From Leptolyngbya sp. FACHB-321 (lineage in GTDB: Bacteria > Cyanobacteriota > Cyanobacteriia > Leptolyngbyales > Leptolyngbyaceae): DNA of 64,000 bases. A program made the position numbers and the translations under genes. The stretch is taken from contig NZ_JACJPI010000074.1 of assembly GCF_014695975.1 (NCBI RefSeq), forward strand, positions 124,001 to 188,000, in the 5' to 3' direction. The notes beneath the pieces are model-generated. The model was not told the DNA's origin. It made no database searches and saw nothing but the letters and a program-made list of their open reading frames with translations. This document shows, piece after piece, positions 34,285 through 43,500 of this stretch (positions within the stretch are counted from its first letter, which is position 1; every line of letters starts with the position of its first letter).

Positions 34285-35100
34285 TTACTTGGGCAATCCT
34301 TCGATCGCATCCAGAAGAGGTATGACAGATTTGGAATAAAAGCGCGCTCGATGAACACCACCTGCTTCAATGACCCGAAAATAGCCTGTTATACAGTTTC
34401 GTTGGACAATATGGCCATTAAGGTGGCGTAGATCATCCCAGTCTCCTGTGTTACCAATTGCGATCGGCTGCCAGGGTTTCTTCGCCTTTTCAGAACTTTT
34501 AGTCCCTTGAGGATGAGCAAGAAGTCCAACAATACCTGGGATTAAACGTGAATATCCGGTATATCCGCTATGAGTGCAGTTCACTTTCATATTCTCAAAA
34601 ACACCAGCATTCAAAAGCCCATTGGTTCCAACTGCGGTACAGCCCTTTGCATTGAAATAGACTTGATTCAACACTAAATCCCATCTAGGGGCATGATAGT
34701 TTAAGGCGTAATACCGAGGGGCTATATGCTGAACCTGAGAGAGTGTATTTTTTTGAGGATAAGCTACACCTAATAGAATTACGCTATGAAGCTTTGAGAA
34801 GTTGGGATGGAGTTCTAATGCTTCTAGTAGGATGGCACCGCCAAGACTATGACCAGATAGTATAACTTCTTCTTTTTCGACTGCAACTGCCTCTACTAGG
34901 CGAACCGCAACTTCTTTAATGCGACGCTCAGACTCATGGAAATTGGCAACTAGTTTAGTTGGATTTCCTTCTAAGGTGTTCCACTTAAACTCTTGGATCT
35001 CCAAATCCCAATGAAGTTCCTTAGCAAATTTCCGATATTGATTGGTGATAAGTGATTCCTGCCCAAGTTCTGAAAACCCATGAACATGAATTAGCTTCAT
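34285..35100 (-). CDS. Alpha/beta hydrolase (lipase/esterase-like)
   Basis: A 271-residue protein with the alpha/beta hydrolase nucleophile elbow GHSLGG (EEVILSGHSLGGAILLEAL) and an N-terminal strand KLIHVHGFSE with an HG oxyanion-type motif. There is no signal peptide, so it should be cytosolic. The catalytic acid and histidine are not certain; DLRHLNGHIVQ and GGVHRARF near the end hold candidate histidines. Substrate is unknown. ATG at 35100 is preferred to the upstream in-frame ATG at 35121. AT-richer than most neighbours. Confidence 0.8.
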   Translation of the reverse strand: MKLIHVHGFSELGQESLITNQYRKFAKELHWDLEIQEFKWNTLEGNPTKLVANFHESERRIKEVAVRLVEAVAVEKEEVILSGHSLGGAILLEALELHPNFSKLHSVILLGVAYPQKNTLSQVQHIAPRYYALNYHAPRWDLVLNQVYFNAKGCTAVGTNGLLNAGVFENMKVNCTHSGYTGYSRLIPGIVGLLAHPQGTKSSEKAKKPWQPIAIGNTGDWDDLRHLNGHIVQRNCITGYFRVIEAGGVHRARFYSKSVIPLLDAIEGLPK

Positions 35101-35160
35101 AGCGGTTCTTCTGTTTGTCAAACTAGCTCACCTAGATTGCCCGCATGAGTCACAAAAACT

Positions 35161-35346
35161 TCAAATTTCCTCGGAATCAAACAATGAAGCCAGTTGTACA
35201 GTCTTCCCGCGATATGAACTTACCACTTTCTTGCTAAGTACTCCTCCAACTTTGCCAAAGTGATCGCCGCTCACTACAGTTTGAAGTAACACGATCGTCC
35301 CTAACTCAAGTCCATTGCAATGCCTCAACTCAACCGATAAAACCAT
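35161..35346 (-). CDS. Possible small protein, unknown
   Basis: A 61-codon frame (LGTIVLLQTVVSGDHFGKVGGVLSKKV) with plausible composition and no overlap with other genes. It sits just upstream of the hydrolase on the same strand. I do not recognise it and see no good ribosome site, so it may be a chance frame or a gene fragment. Confidence 0.3.
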   Translation of the reverse strand: MVLSVELRHCNGLELGTIVLLQTVVSGDHFGKVGGVLSKKVVSSYRGKTVQLASLFDSEEI

Positions 35347-35412
35347 TAAAGCGATCGCAAATACGTTTTACGATCGCTCCCTGAAACGGTGGTTCAACAA
35401 ATAAAAGCAAGA

Positions 35413-35432
35413 GCTAAAGGACAAGCTTTAGC
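35413..35432 (-). terminator. Terminator of the nfeD-SPFH operon
   Basis: A 7-bp stem (GCTAAAG / CTTTAGC) lies 13 bases beyond the stop of the SPFH gene and is followed on the minus strand by TCTTGCTTTTATTTG. Confidence 0.65.
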
Positions 35433-35445
35433 CCTTAGCCTTTCT

Positions 35446-36396
35446 CTAAGCCTCTTTTCCGTTGTCTACGATCGACAACATCCCTTGCAACGTGGCGGGA
35501 ATGCTGCGCGGATCCATAAACATCACCTTACTGCTGTCACTCTTCCCGATCGTGGTTCCCATATCCAAATAATTCAGCGCCAGGAGCATCTTGCCTGCTT
35601 CAGGGGCGCTGGCATCGGCTTTGAGAGATTGATTCACAATCTGAATCGCTTCAGCGGTTGCCTGTGCCTTCAAGACTTGATTTTGCCGTTCTGCCTGAGC
35701 ACGCAGGACGATCGCCTTTTGTTCTGCTTCTGCCTGCAAAATAACTGATTTCTGACGGGCTTCGGCATCAAGGACTTGCGCTTCTGCCTTGCCTTTAGCA
35801 GAGTTTACAGCCGCTTCGCGTTCGCCTTCAGAGTTTAGAATGGCAGCTCGTTTGCGTCGTTCTGCCGACATTTGGAGTTCCATCGATTCTTGTACAGCTT
35901 GCGACGGAATAATGTCACGTAATTCTACCCGTGTTACCTTCACGCCCCAAGGATCGGTAGCTTCGTCTAGCTCTTGCAGCAAGAGATCGTTGATCTGCGA
36001 GCGAGCAGTAAAGGTTTCGTCCAGCTCCAGCTTACCCATTTCGGCACGAATTTGAGTTAGCACAAGATTGACCATCGCAGACTGCAAGTCCTGTACTTTG
36101 TAGTACGCTTTCGCCATATCAATAATGCGCCAGTAAACCACAGCGTCTACTGTAATGGACACGTTATCGCGTGTGATGGAGGGTTGGGGTGGAATATCCA
36201 GGACTCGCTCCCGGATGGTTCCCTGGTAAGCAACTCGCTCCAGCACTGGTATGACGAACTTCAGTCCGGGTTCCAGTTTGCGATCGTACACACCAAGACG
36301 CTCAACCAGAGCTTCATTTCCTTGCTGAATGACTTTGGCGGACGAGAGCGCTACACCGCCACCACCAATTAATAGGGCTAAAAACCAACCAAACAT
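35446..36396 (-). CDS. SPFH/band 7 stomatin-like protein (QmcA/paraslipin type)
   Basis: The 316-residue protein has an N-terminal hydrophobic anchor ([15 protein letters not shown]) and a band 7 domain ([20 protein letters not shown], then [16 protein letters not shown]). A long Ala/Glu/Gln-rich coiled coil follows (about 185-265). Such proteins form large ring oligomers at membranes and scaffold proteases or lipid domains. It lies 75 bases downstream of an NfeD-type gene on the same strand, the usual partner of this family, which supports a shared membrane-quality role. Confidence 0.9.
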   Translation of the reverse strand: MFGWFLALLIGGGGVALSSAKVIQQGNEALVERLGVYDRKLEPGLKFVIPVLERVAYQGTIRERVLDIPPQPSITRDNVSITVDAVVYWRIIDMAKAYYKVQDLQSAMVNLVLTQIRAEMGKLELDETFTARSQINDLLLQELDEATDPWGVKVTRVELRDIIPSQAVQESMELQMSAERRKRAAILNSEGEREAAVNSAKGKAEAQVLDAEARQKSVILQAEAEQKAIVLRAQAERQNQVLKAQATAEAIQIVNQSLKADASAPEAGKMLLALNYLDMGTTIGKSDSSKVMFMDPRSIPATLQGMLSIVDNGKEA

Positions 36397-36471
36397 TGCA
36401 GGTGTCTCCTCTTTTGTGATTGTGAGTTGAAATGGTTACTTGTACGTTCGCCAACGTTGGCTATTGGTACT

Positions 36472-36897
36472 TCAGGAATGCAGCAGATGTTGTGGCATGA
36501 CAATCAACGTCGTGCCCTGTCGTGCTACCACGTAGACTTTTTGGTTTGGGGCGATCGTCACTTCATCATCTTCACAGCGCGCTGCCCAGGAATTGCCCTC
36601 ATAGCGCACCCGCCCGCTTTGCCCCGGTAGAATTTCGGTCAGCGTTTCGGCTTCAGTCGCATCAAACTTACGGGCGGCTCTGTGTTGCACCAGTCGGCGA
36701 GAGTAGAACACAAGCGACAGGGATAATACCATCCAGAGCACCACCTGCAAGCCTAATGGCATAAGGTGTGCAACAGCAGCGACGACTAACGCGCTAATGC
36801 CTAGTACACAAGCAACGAACGCAGTGGGCACAACCACTTCGACGAGACAAAGAACTGTTCCAACGATGAGCCAGATGATAGTAGGAGTCAGCGCCAT
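36472..36897 (-). CDS. NfeD family membrane protein
   Basis: A 141-residue NfeD-like protein: two to three membrane spans (about 4-65), then a short OB-fold domain (TLTEILPGQSGRVRYEGNSWAARCED). This is the short NfeD form without the ClpP-like protease domain. It is first gene of the operon with the SPFH protein. The start is set at ATG 36897 because AGGAA lies 9-10 bases upstream; an in-frame ATG at 36915 has no ribosome site. Confidence 0.88.
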   Translation of the reverse strand: MALTPTIIWLIVGTVLCLVEVVVPTAFVACVLGISALVVAAVAHLMPLGLQVVLWMVLSLSLVFYSRRLVQHRAARKFDATEAETLTEILPGQSGRVRYEGNSWAARCEDDEVTIAPNQKVYVVARQGTTLIVMPQHLLHS

Positions 36898-37325
36898 AGA
36901 ACCATTTCCTGACAAAGTGAGTGAAATTGAACGCGATCGCTACTTTTAGATCCAAGCTGTAAAGACTGCATTTCGGATGGAGCAAAGCGATAAATTTCTT
37001 AAGCCAAATTTCTTAAGAAACCGATTGAGTCCGTTTGCCGATTCAACCCTATAGTTGATAGGCAATTAGTCTAAATTGGTCTACGATGCGCTACTTGTAG
37101 AGTGCCTTGTTATAAAATTCCCCGAAACGTATAGCAGTGACCAGAACGCTCAATTTCTTTACGCTCCGTTATTTTCTGCCCTGTGCTTATAGATTCAATG
37201 ACGCTCTGAAACGATGTCTTTGCTAGCGCTATAACCAGTGCAATCCTACCCATAGCGAACTGTTTGAGCGATTGCACCTTTCCATCCCCGTCTCTTGACC
37301 AGCACGTACCATCTGCCGTAAACGT
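36898..37325. other. Divergent intergenic region
   Basis: A 428-base gap between divergent nfeD and PP2C genes. AAATTTCTTAAGCC is followed directly by AAATTTCTTAAGAA (36991-37019), a short tandem repeat that could be an operator. No small gene or RNA was recognised. Confidence 0.4.
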
Positions 37326-39254
37326 ATGAGTGATTCCAAACCACAGCTTTGCTGCCCTAACCCAAACTGTGCTGCGCCCCTAAACGCGGTCGGGCTTGAG
37401 AGCTGCGAATCGTGCCAAACACCATTGATTTACCGCTACTTCTGGGCAGTTGGGCAGGGCATAGAACAGTTTCCCGTAGGGTCGCAGGTTGCAGGTAGGT
37501 ATGTCGTCACTGCACCACAGGTTTGGCTAGAGACACAGCCCAGTTTGCCGCCAGAGCTTCCCCTTGACTGGTCAGAGGCGGTGTTGCCGTATCTGCATCT
37601 TTATCCCAATCGGCTACACGTGCCAGAGGTGTATGGCTTTTGCCCAGAGACAGAGTCAGTCCAGCCAGGTACGTTGTTGTTGCTAGAAAACGTGCCATTA
37701 GATGGGAAGGGTACGCTTTATACTGCGATCGCCCATGCCTGGAAGGACGCAACGGCAGTACGTCAAGTCTACTGGCTGTGGCAACTACTCGAACTCTGGA
37801 CACCGCTGCTTGAACAGGGCGTTGCTTCCAGTCTGCTGGCAGCCAATAATATTCGGGTCGAAGGCTGGCGTGTGCGCTTGTGTCAACTCTTTAACGATGC
37901 AGACGTGCTGACTGCATCAGATGCAACAACACCTACTACCGCTCCAGAGTTGGCTGATCTAGCAAATCGCTGGCTAGAATGGGTGGCTCATACTAAGCCA
38001 GACGTGGCAGAGTCGTTGCGGGCATTGTGCCATCAAATGCGAGACGGCGTGGCACTTAGTACGATCGCGACTCAACTTAATCAATTGCTTATGATGCAGG
38101 CTGCCCAATTGCCATTGCGGGTGCAGCTTGCGGGTGCAACCGATACAGGACCGCAGCGCTCGCACAACGAAGATGCTTGCTATCCCGTTACTATCACGGG
38201 CAGGGATCGAGCAGAGGCATTAGCGTTGCAGTTGGCGATCGTCTGTGATGGCATTGGTGGGCATGAAGGCGGTGAAGTTGCCAGTCAAACAGCTGTGCGA
38301 ACGCTCAAGCTTCAGGCACAGGCACTGCTAGCGGAGGTTGCAGAACAAACAGAGTTGGTCGCCCCCGACTTACTGATACAACAGCTAGAAGCCTCAGTGC
38401 GCGTGGTTAATAACTTGATTGCTAGCCAGAATGATACTCAAGGGCGAGCCGATCGTCGCCGCATGGGCACCACGCTGGTCATGGCACTTCATGTCGCACA
38501 GCGTCTGCCATTAGAGGAACAGACGACAGACGGAGCCGACACCGGACACGAACTTTATCTCGTTAATGTGGGCGATAGCCGTGCCTACTGGATGACCCCT
38601 CGCTACTGCCATCGGTTGACAGTAGATGATGATGTGGCAGCGCGAGAAGTGCGACTGGGACGATCGCTCTATCGCGAAGCACTACAACGACCCGATGCTG
38701 GGGCACTGACCCAGGCGATTGGTACCCGTGATGCCGAATTTCTTCGACCAACCGTACAGCGCTTTATTCTGGAAGAGGATGGCGTGTTGCTGCTTTGCTC
38801 TGATGGACTCAGCGACAACGAACTAGTTGAACAAGCATGGGCAGAATATACGGATGCCACTCTTAAAGGCAAATATTCTCTAGATTCAGCTGTAAAAAAC
38901 TGGATTAGCTTAGCAAATCAAAAGAACGGTCACGACAACACATCTGTTGTCATCCTCCGCTGCAACGTTTCGTCTGCCTTGCCAGAACCCTCCTTACCAA
39001 GCTCCGGCACCAGTAGAACCGAGTCTGAATGGTCGCCTGCCTCAAGGGCGCTGCTAGAGGATGAACCGTCAGCAACCAGCCACCCCGTTAGCTCAAACGC
39101 TGCGCCCTCAAACGGTAAACGTCGATCGTTAGTTGTGAGCGCTGGATTAATTGCTCTCTTGTTGCTTGGCGGCGGTATCGGGTTAGCTGCCTGGTCACAG
39201 CTCAACCCCACCAGCTTTCAGCAATTTCGTGAGCGAGTGTTTCCACAGACGTAG
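37326..39254 (+). CDS. PP2C-type Ser/Thr phosphatase with zinc ribbon and degenerate kinase-like region
   Basis: A 642-residue membrane-anchored phosphatase. Residues 9-34 form a four-cysteine zinc ribbon (CPNPNCAAPL, CESCQTPL). About 45-255 resembles a protein-kinase lobe (GRYVV, LLLENVPLDGKGTL, AANNIRVEG), but the VAIK lysine, HRD and DFG are not present. The PP2C domain (265-545) is intact: RSHNEDA, IVCDGIGGHEGGEVAS, MGTTLV, VGDSRAY, LCSDGLSDN and GHDNTSV carry the metal-binding aspartates. A single span near 598-620 anchors the C-terminus. It should remove phosphate from Ser/Thr proteins; the target is unknown. Confidence 0.9.
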   Translation: MSDSKPQLCCPNPNCAAPLNAVGLESCESCQTPLIYRYFWAVGQGIEQFPVGSQVAGRYVVTAPQVWLETQPSLPPELPLDWSEAVLPYLHLYPNRLHVPEVYGFCPETESVQPGTLLLLENVPLDGKGTLYTAIAHAWKDATAVRQVYWLWQLLELWTPLLEQGVASSLLAANNIRVEGWRVRLCQLFNDADVLTASDATTPTTAPELADLANRWLEWVAHTKPDVAESLRALCHQMRDGVALSTIATQLNQLLMMQAAQLPLRVQLAGATDTGPQRSHNEDACYPVTITGRDRAEALALQLAIVCDGIGGHEGGEVASQTAVRTLKLQAQALLAEVAEQTELVAPDLLIQQLEASVRVVNNLIASQNDTQGRADRRRMGTTLVMALHVAQRLPLEEQTTDGADTGHELYLVNVGDSRAYWMTPRYCHRLTVDDDVAAREVRLGRSLYREALQRPDAGALTQAIGTRDAEFLRPTVQRFILEEDGVLLLCSDGLSDNELVEQAWAEYTDATLKGKYSLDSAVKNWISLANQKNGHDNTSVVILRCNVSSALPEPSLPSSGTSRTESEWSPASRALLEDEPSATSHPVSSNAAPSNGKRRSLVVSAGLIALLLLGGGIGLAAWSQLNPTSFQQFRERVFPQT

Positions 39255-39346
39255 TAAGGGGTGCAGTCTTATGCAAAGATAAGAGACTGTCGAGAGTATT
39301 GAATGCACTGACAGCCGAGATGGCTGTTATCCAGGAAGCCTTAGTT

Positions 39347-39586
39347 ATGCAAGTTGGTGAAACGTTCCCAGTTGGAAATCGTGTCCGCGTGGTGGCATCA
39401 GTTGTTGTCTACCATCATCCAGAGCATCGCAATGAAGCGTTTGACTTAAAGGGGCAAGAAGGGGAAGTGATCCAGGTGCTTCAGGAATTGCACGGTAGAC
39501 CGATCAGCGCCAACCTGCCATATATCGTTAAGTTTGACAAAAAATTCCGCGCCCATTTTCATCAGAGTGAGCTAGAGCAGGTTTAA
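39347..39586 (+). CDS. ftrV: Ferredoxin-thioredoxin reductase, variable chain
   Basis: The variable subunit of ferredoxin-thioredoxin reductase clamps the catalytic [4Fe-4S] subunit and passes light-derived reducing power to thioredoxins. The 79-residue beta-barrel is recognised by VGNRVRVVASVVVYHHPEHR, FDLKGQEGEVI and FRAHFHQSELE. ATG 39347 is selected because AGGAA lies 10-15 bases upstream and the size then matches the family (about 75 aa). The catalytic subunit gene is not in the window. Confidence 0.92.
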   Translation: MQVGETFPVGNRVRVVASVVVYHHPEHRNEAFDLKGQEGEVIQVLQELHGRPISANLPYIVKFDKKFRAHFHQSELEQV

Positions 39587-39727
39587 CAGTTGTTAGTAGC
39601 TGTGGGTACTGATCGTTAACGATCGCTCAAAAGTGCAAAACCTTCTGTCGGTGACGTTATACATAACATCCCCACTGCTGCTCTATTGCAAGAAAAACAC
39701 CTTTGAAGGCTATGTCCGATCGTGGTG

Positions 39728-39952
39728 CTAGCTTTGCCGTCGATTGAACCAGCCGAAGAAATTGAAATCGCCCTGCATCTTTTGCAGTTCTGCCTGATTT
39801 GCTGCTGCCGTGCGGTAGTACCAATCGCAGTAGTCCTCAAATTCGGTGCGGTACTCTACTTCACGATAAAAATCGCGGGTCAACGCATAAGCGACAATCG
39901 CCTCTGAAACGGATGGAGGGGCGAGCGTAAACCAGCGAATATGCTTAAACAT
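39728..39952 (-). CDS. Small conserved-looking hypothetical protein
   Basis: A 74-residue protein rich in aromatic residues (FKHIRWFTLAPP, YREVEYRTEFEDYCDWYY) ending with FFGWFNRRQS. I do not recognise the family. It is soluble by composition and stands alone between ftrV and the next minus-strand gene. Confidence 0.55.
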   Translation of the reverse strand: MFKHIRWFTLAPPSVSEAIVAYALTRDFYREVEYRTEFEDYCDWYYRTAAANQAELQKMQGDFNFFGWFNRRQS

Positions 39953-39995
39953 AGTTGTTTGTAACAGAGGAAAATTACTGTCTCTAGCTATTGCG

Positions 39996-40487
39996 TTAGT
40001 GACACCTTAGATCAAGAACTGTAGTATGTTCAAAGTCTCCAACCATTGTGTAAACCAGATACAGTCCCTTCTCGTCTACCGCAGATGTAGACCAATTAGC
40101 AAGCTGTTTCAAGCCGCTTGGGATAACGCCACCAATTTTGCCATTCTGTACAAACGCCACTTGTGCTTTGTCATTGTAAAAAGCCTGGATGCTAGCTCTT
40201 GTTCCTTGATAGCGTCTTAGCTCTCCCACAAAGTAAAAACAGTGCTGTCCGTTACCAGGGGGGCGAGTTACTCTGCTCTGAAGCATTACTGATGACGTGT
40301 TAGGCGAATGTTCGGTCGCTCGAAGGTCGTTTTCGTATTCGCTAAGTACACGGTTGTTAGCAAGATATGAATCAGCACTCGTCACAAGGAGCAAAAATAG
40401 AGTGCCACCAACCGCTAAACAGATTGCTACTAAAGGAATGAACAAAAGACTGTGGGTTAAATGCTTCCAGGCTGTTTTTGATGCCAT
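39996..40487 (-). CDS. Single-span membrane protein, unknown function
   Basis: A 163-residue protein with one N-terminal span (LLFIPLVAICLAVGGTLFLLLV) and an extracytoplasmic domain of mixed structure with two cysteines (QHCFYFVGELRRY and the terminal LRCH). No family was recognised. ATG 40487 is chosen over 40508. It lies just downstream of the chemotaxis operon but beyond a hairpin. Confidence 0.55.
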   Translation of the reverse strand: MASKTAWKHLTHSLLFIPLVAICLAVGGTLFLLLVTSADSYLANNRVLSEYENDLRATEHSPNTSSVMLQSRVTRPPGNGQHCFYFVGELRRYQGTRASIQAFYNDKAQVAFVQNGKIGGVIPSGLKQLANWSTSAVDEKGLYLVYTMVGDFEHTTVLDLRCH

Positions 40488-40516
40488 ACGGCTTTGACGG
40501 TCAAGCAATTCAGTTC

Positions 40517-40554
40517 GCTGAGGTACGGCTCTCCATTAAAACCCATACCTCAGC
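40517..40554. terminator. Inverted repeat at end of the pil/hmp operon
   Basis: A perfect 9-bp inverted repeat (GCTGAGGTA / TACCTCAGC) with a 20-base spacer lies 33 bases after the CheA stop. It lacks a clear U-run, so it may be a terminator, an mRNA 3' stabiliser or a binding site. Confidence 0.45.
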
Positions 40555-40586
40555 AATCTCTACCCTATTAAACAGTGTACTCAAGC

Positions 40587-43500
40587 TTAAGCATTACTGT
40601 TGGAGATGAGAACTTCACCTTTCAGCATCCGTTGGGCAGCATCCAGAAGTGCTTCTTCCAGGTAGGGTTTAGTGAAGTAACCACTGGCTCCAAGAGAGAC
40701 TGCCATCTGACGGTGACGATCGGCACCGCGAGAGGTCAGCATTGCGATCGGTAGGTGCGTAAGGTTGGGGTCTTTCTGGATACGGGAGAGCAGTTCCAGA
40801 CCATCCATGCGAGGCATCTCGATGTCGCAGAACACGATATCGCACGGTAGTCCAGCGCGGAGTTTCTCCCATGCTTCCTGACCGTCGCGTGCCTGCTCTA
40901 CCCGGTAGCCAACCTTGTTGAAGGTCATAGATAGCAGTTCGCGTACTGTGATGGAGTCGTCCACAATGAGTACGGTTGGCTCGGTCTTGGCGATCGGCGC
41001 TTCCTGAATCATGCTCACGCCGTCTTGTTCCCACAGCGAGCCGCCTACATCCTTGCGAATGCGACCCAGCGAGAGGTCAATCAGCTCCAATACGTCAGCG
41101 ATCGGCATGATCCGACCATCCCCTAACACGGTTGCCCCTGCAACACCAACAGGCTTAGGAATCGGTCCTTCTAGCTGCTTGATTACAATTTCCTGTTCGC
41201 CCAGTACTTGATCCACTTGAAGCGCCAGGAAGTTGCCAGCACTGCGTAGAACGACGATCGACACAATATCGTCTTCCTGGTTACCGCCATACACATTACC
41301 TCGACTGAGGTGACGGCTGTACGATAACAATTCACTCAGAGGACGCAGGGGCAACAATGAATCACGCCAGGGAATGCAGGCTTGTCCGTCGGCATTGGTT
41401 TGAATGCGTTCTTTCGGCACGTCGAGCATATCTTCTACCCCATCCATTGGGAAGGCGATACGGGCACGATCGCTAATACAGCACAGTGCTTTGGAAATAC
41501 TCAGCGTCAGCGGTAGCCGAATCGTGAATGTTGTACCTTTGCCATAAGTGGAGTCAGTGTTAATGGCACCACGAATTTCACTCAGGCTGGTACGAACCAC
41601 ATCCATGCCTACTCCCCGACCGGAGAAGTCATCAGCTTGATCCTTCGTGCTAAAGCCTGCATGGAAGAGTAAGTCGTAGACATCTAACCGTGCCATGTTT
41701 CTGGCTTCGGTTGCGGTAATCAGTCCTTTTTCGATTGCTTTCGCTTTAACGCGATCGATGTCGATTCCTGCACCGTCATCAGAGACCGAAATGATGGTCT
41801 GGTTCCCCTGGTGAAATGCACGAATGGTAATGCGTCCAGAAGGCGGTTTGCCGGCAGCACGGCGCACTTCAGGCGACTCAATGCCGTGGGTAATTGCGTT
41901 GTTCACCAGATGGGTCATTGGATCATAAAGCTGTTCCAAAATCATCTTGTCGATCAACGTTTCACGCCCTTCGACGTTCAGTTCTGCCTGCTTACCAACT
42001 TTCATCGCAATGTCACGTACGGCACGCGGCAGCCGATCGGCAGTTTGAGCAAAGGGCACCATGCGCGATCGGGTTAGCCCTTCCTGCAACTGAGTGGTTA
42101 CCTGACGGAACATCCGCGTCACCTGATCCGTTTCATCCACAATGAACTCAATGTCAGACGACGACTCACGCACTCGCACAATCAGCTCAATCATTTCTTG
42201 TGAGAGGCTGTGGAAACCCGTAAAGCGATCCATTTCTAAGGGATCGTATTCAATCCCAGTTGCATTAGCCGTTTGAGCAAAGACTCCACTCTCACGCGCT
42301 GACGCTGATGCCCCAAAGGCGCTGCGGTGGCTCTGGCGGCTAGCAAGAAGCGAACTTTCAAGGAGCGATCGTTCATACAAATCTTGCATCCGTTGCCCCA
42401 CATCGCTAAGTTGCTGCACCTGATACAGCAAGTTATCGAGCGACTGACGAAGACGTTCCTGGTCTTCCTCCAGGCTGTTACGGTTTACCACCAGTTCCCC
42501 AACAAGGTTACTGAGATTATCCAAATGCTTGACTGGTACCCGCATGGTCTGCTCACTAAAGACTCGACCGGGGCGGGTAGGGCGGCGATTCTGAGCCGCT
42601 ACGCCACTACGGGCAATCTTTACCGTTGGCGAGCCGCCCATCTTTTCTTCAGCATCTTTCAGCAGGTCGTCCAGCTCATCAAACTCAGAGATGCGAGTGA
42701 CGGTTGTATCACCTCGTTGATTGCCAGTATCGGACACTTCAAACGAATCATCTTGTAACAGGGATTCGAGTTCAGCAAAGTCATCTACTGATGACGCAGA
42801 TTCCCCTGCGCTTGATGTATTCCCCAATCCTGATAAGCCAGCAGAGAAATCTGAACTAGAGTCATCTGCTAAGAAAGCGTCTAACTCCGTTAAAGCATCG
42901 GCTGAAGAGTCTTGATCAAGAAACGTCTCTAAGCTTGAAAACTCATCTTCTGCGGCATTATCTGATGCTAATAGGCTGTCCAGGTCATTAAACGCATCAG
43001 TTTCTTCGCCGAGTAGATTATCAAAAGCTGACAGTTCTCCAACACCTGCTGGTTGGCTTTCATTAATAAGTAGGTCATCAAACTCGTCAAGGGCATTCGT
43101 TGAGGCAGGCGCGCTTGATTCATCCATCAAGCGATCGAATTCGGTAATGCTATCGCTGGTGCTGTTATCGTCGCTCGTGCCTTCCCAATCAAAATCGAAT
43201 GCAGCGGCTTCTGGCGTTGCTGCCTCTGGTGGTGCGGCTTCAAAGAGTGAGTCTGTTGCAGCAGTGTTATCAGCAGGCAAGGCATCAAAATCAAGTGCAT
43301 CGAAACCAGAATTCTCCAAGTCGAGTGCAAAGTCTTCACTCTCAGCATTTTCTGTGGCAGTGCTGTCGCTCGTGCCTTCCCAATCAAAATCGAATGCAGT
43401 AGCTTCCGGTGCTGCCTCTAAGGGTGCAGTGTCAAAGAGTGAGTCTGTAGCAGCAGCGTTATCAGCAGGCAAGGCATCGAAATCAAGTGCGTCGACATTA

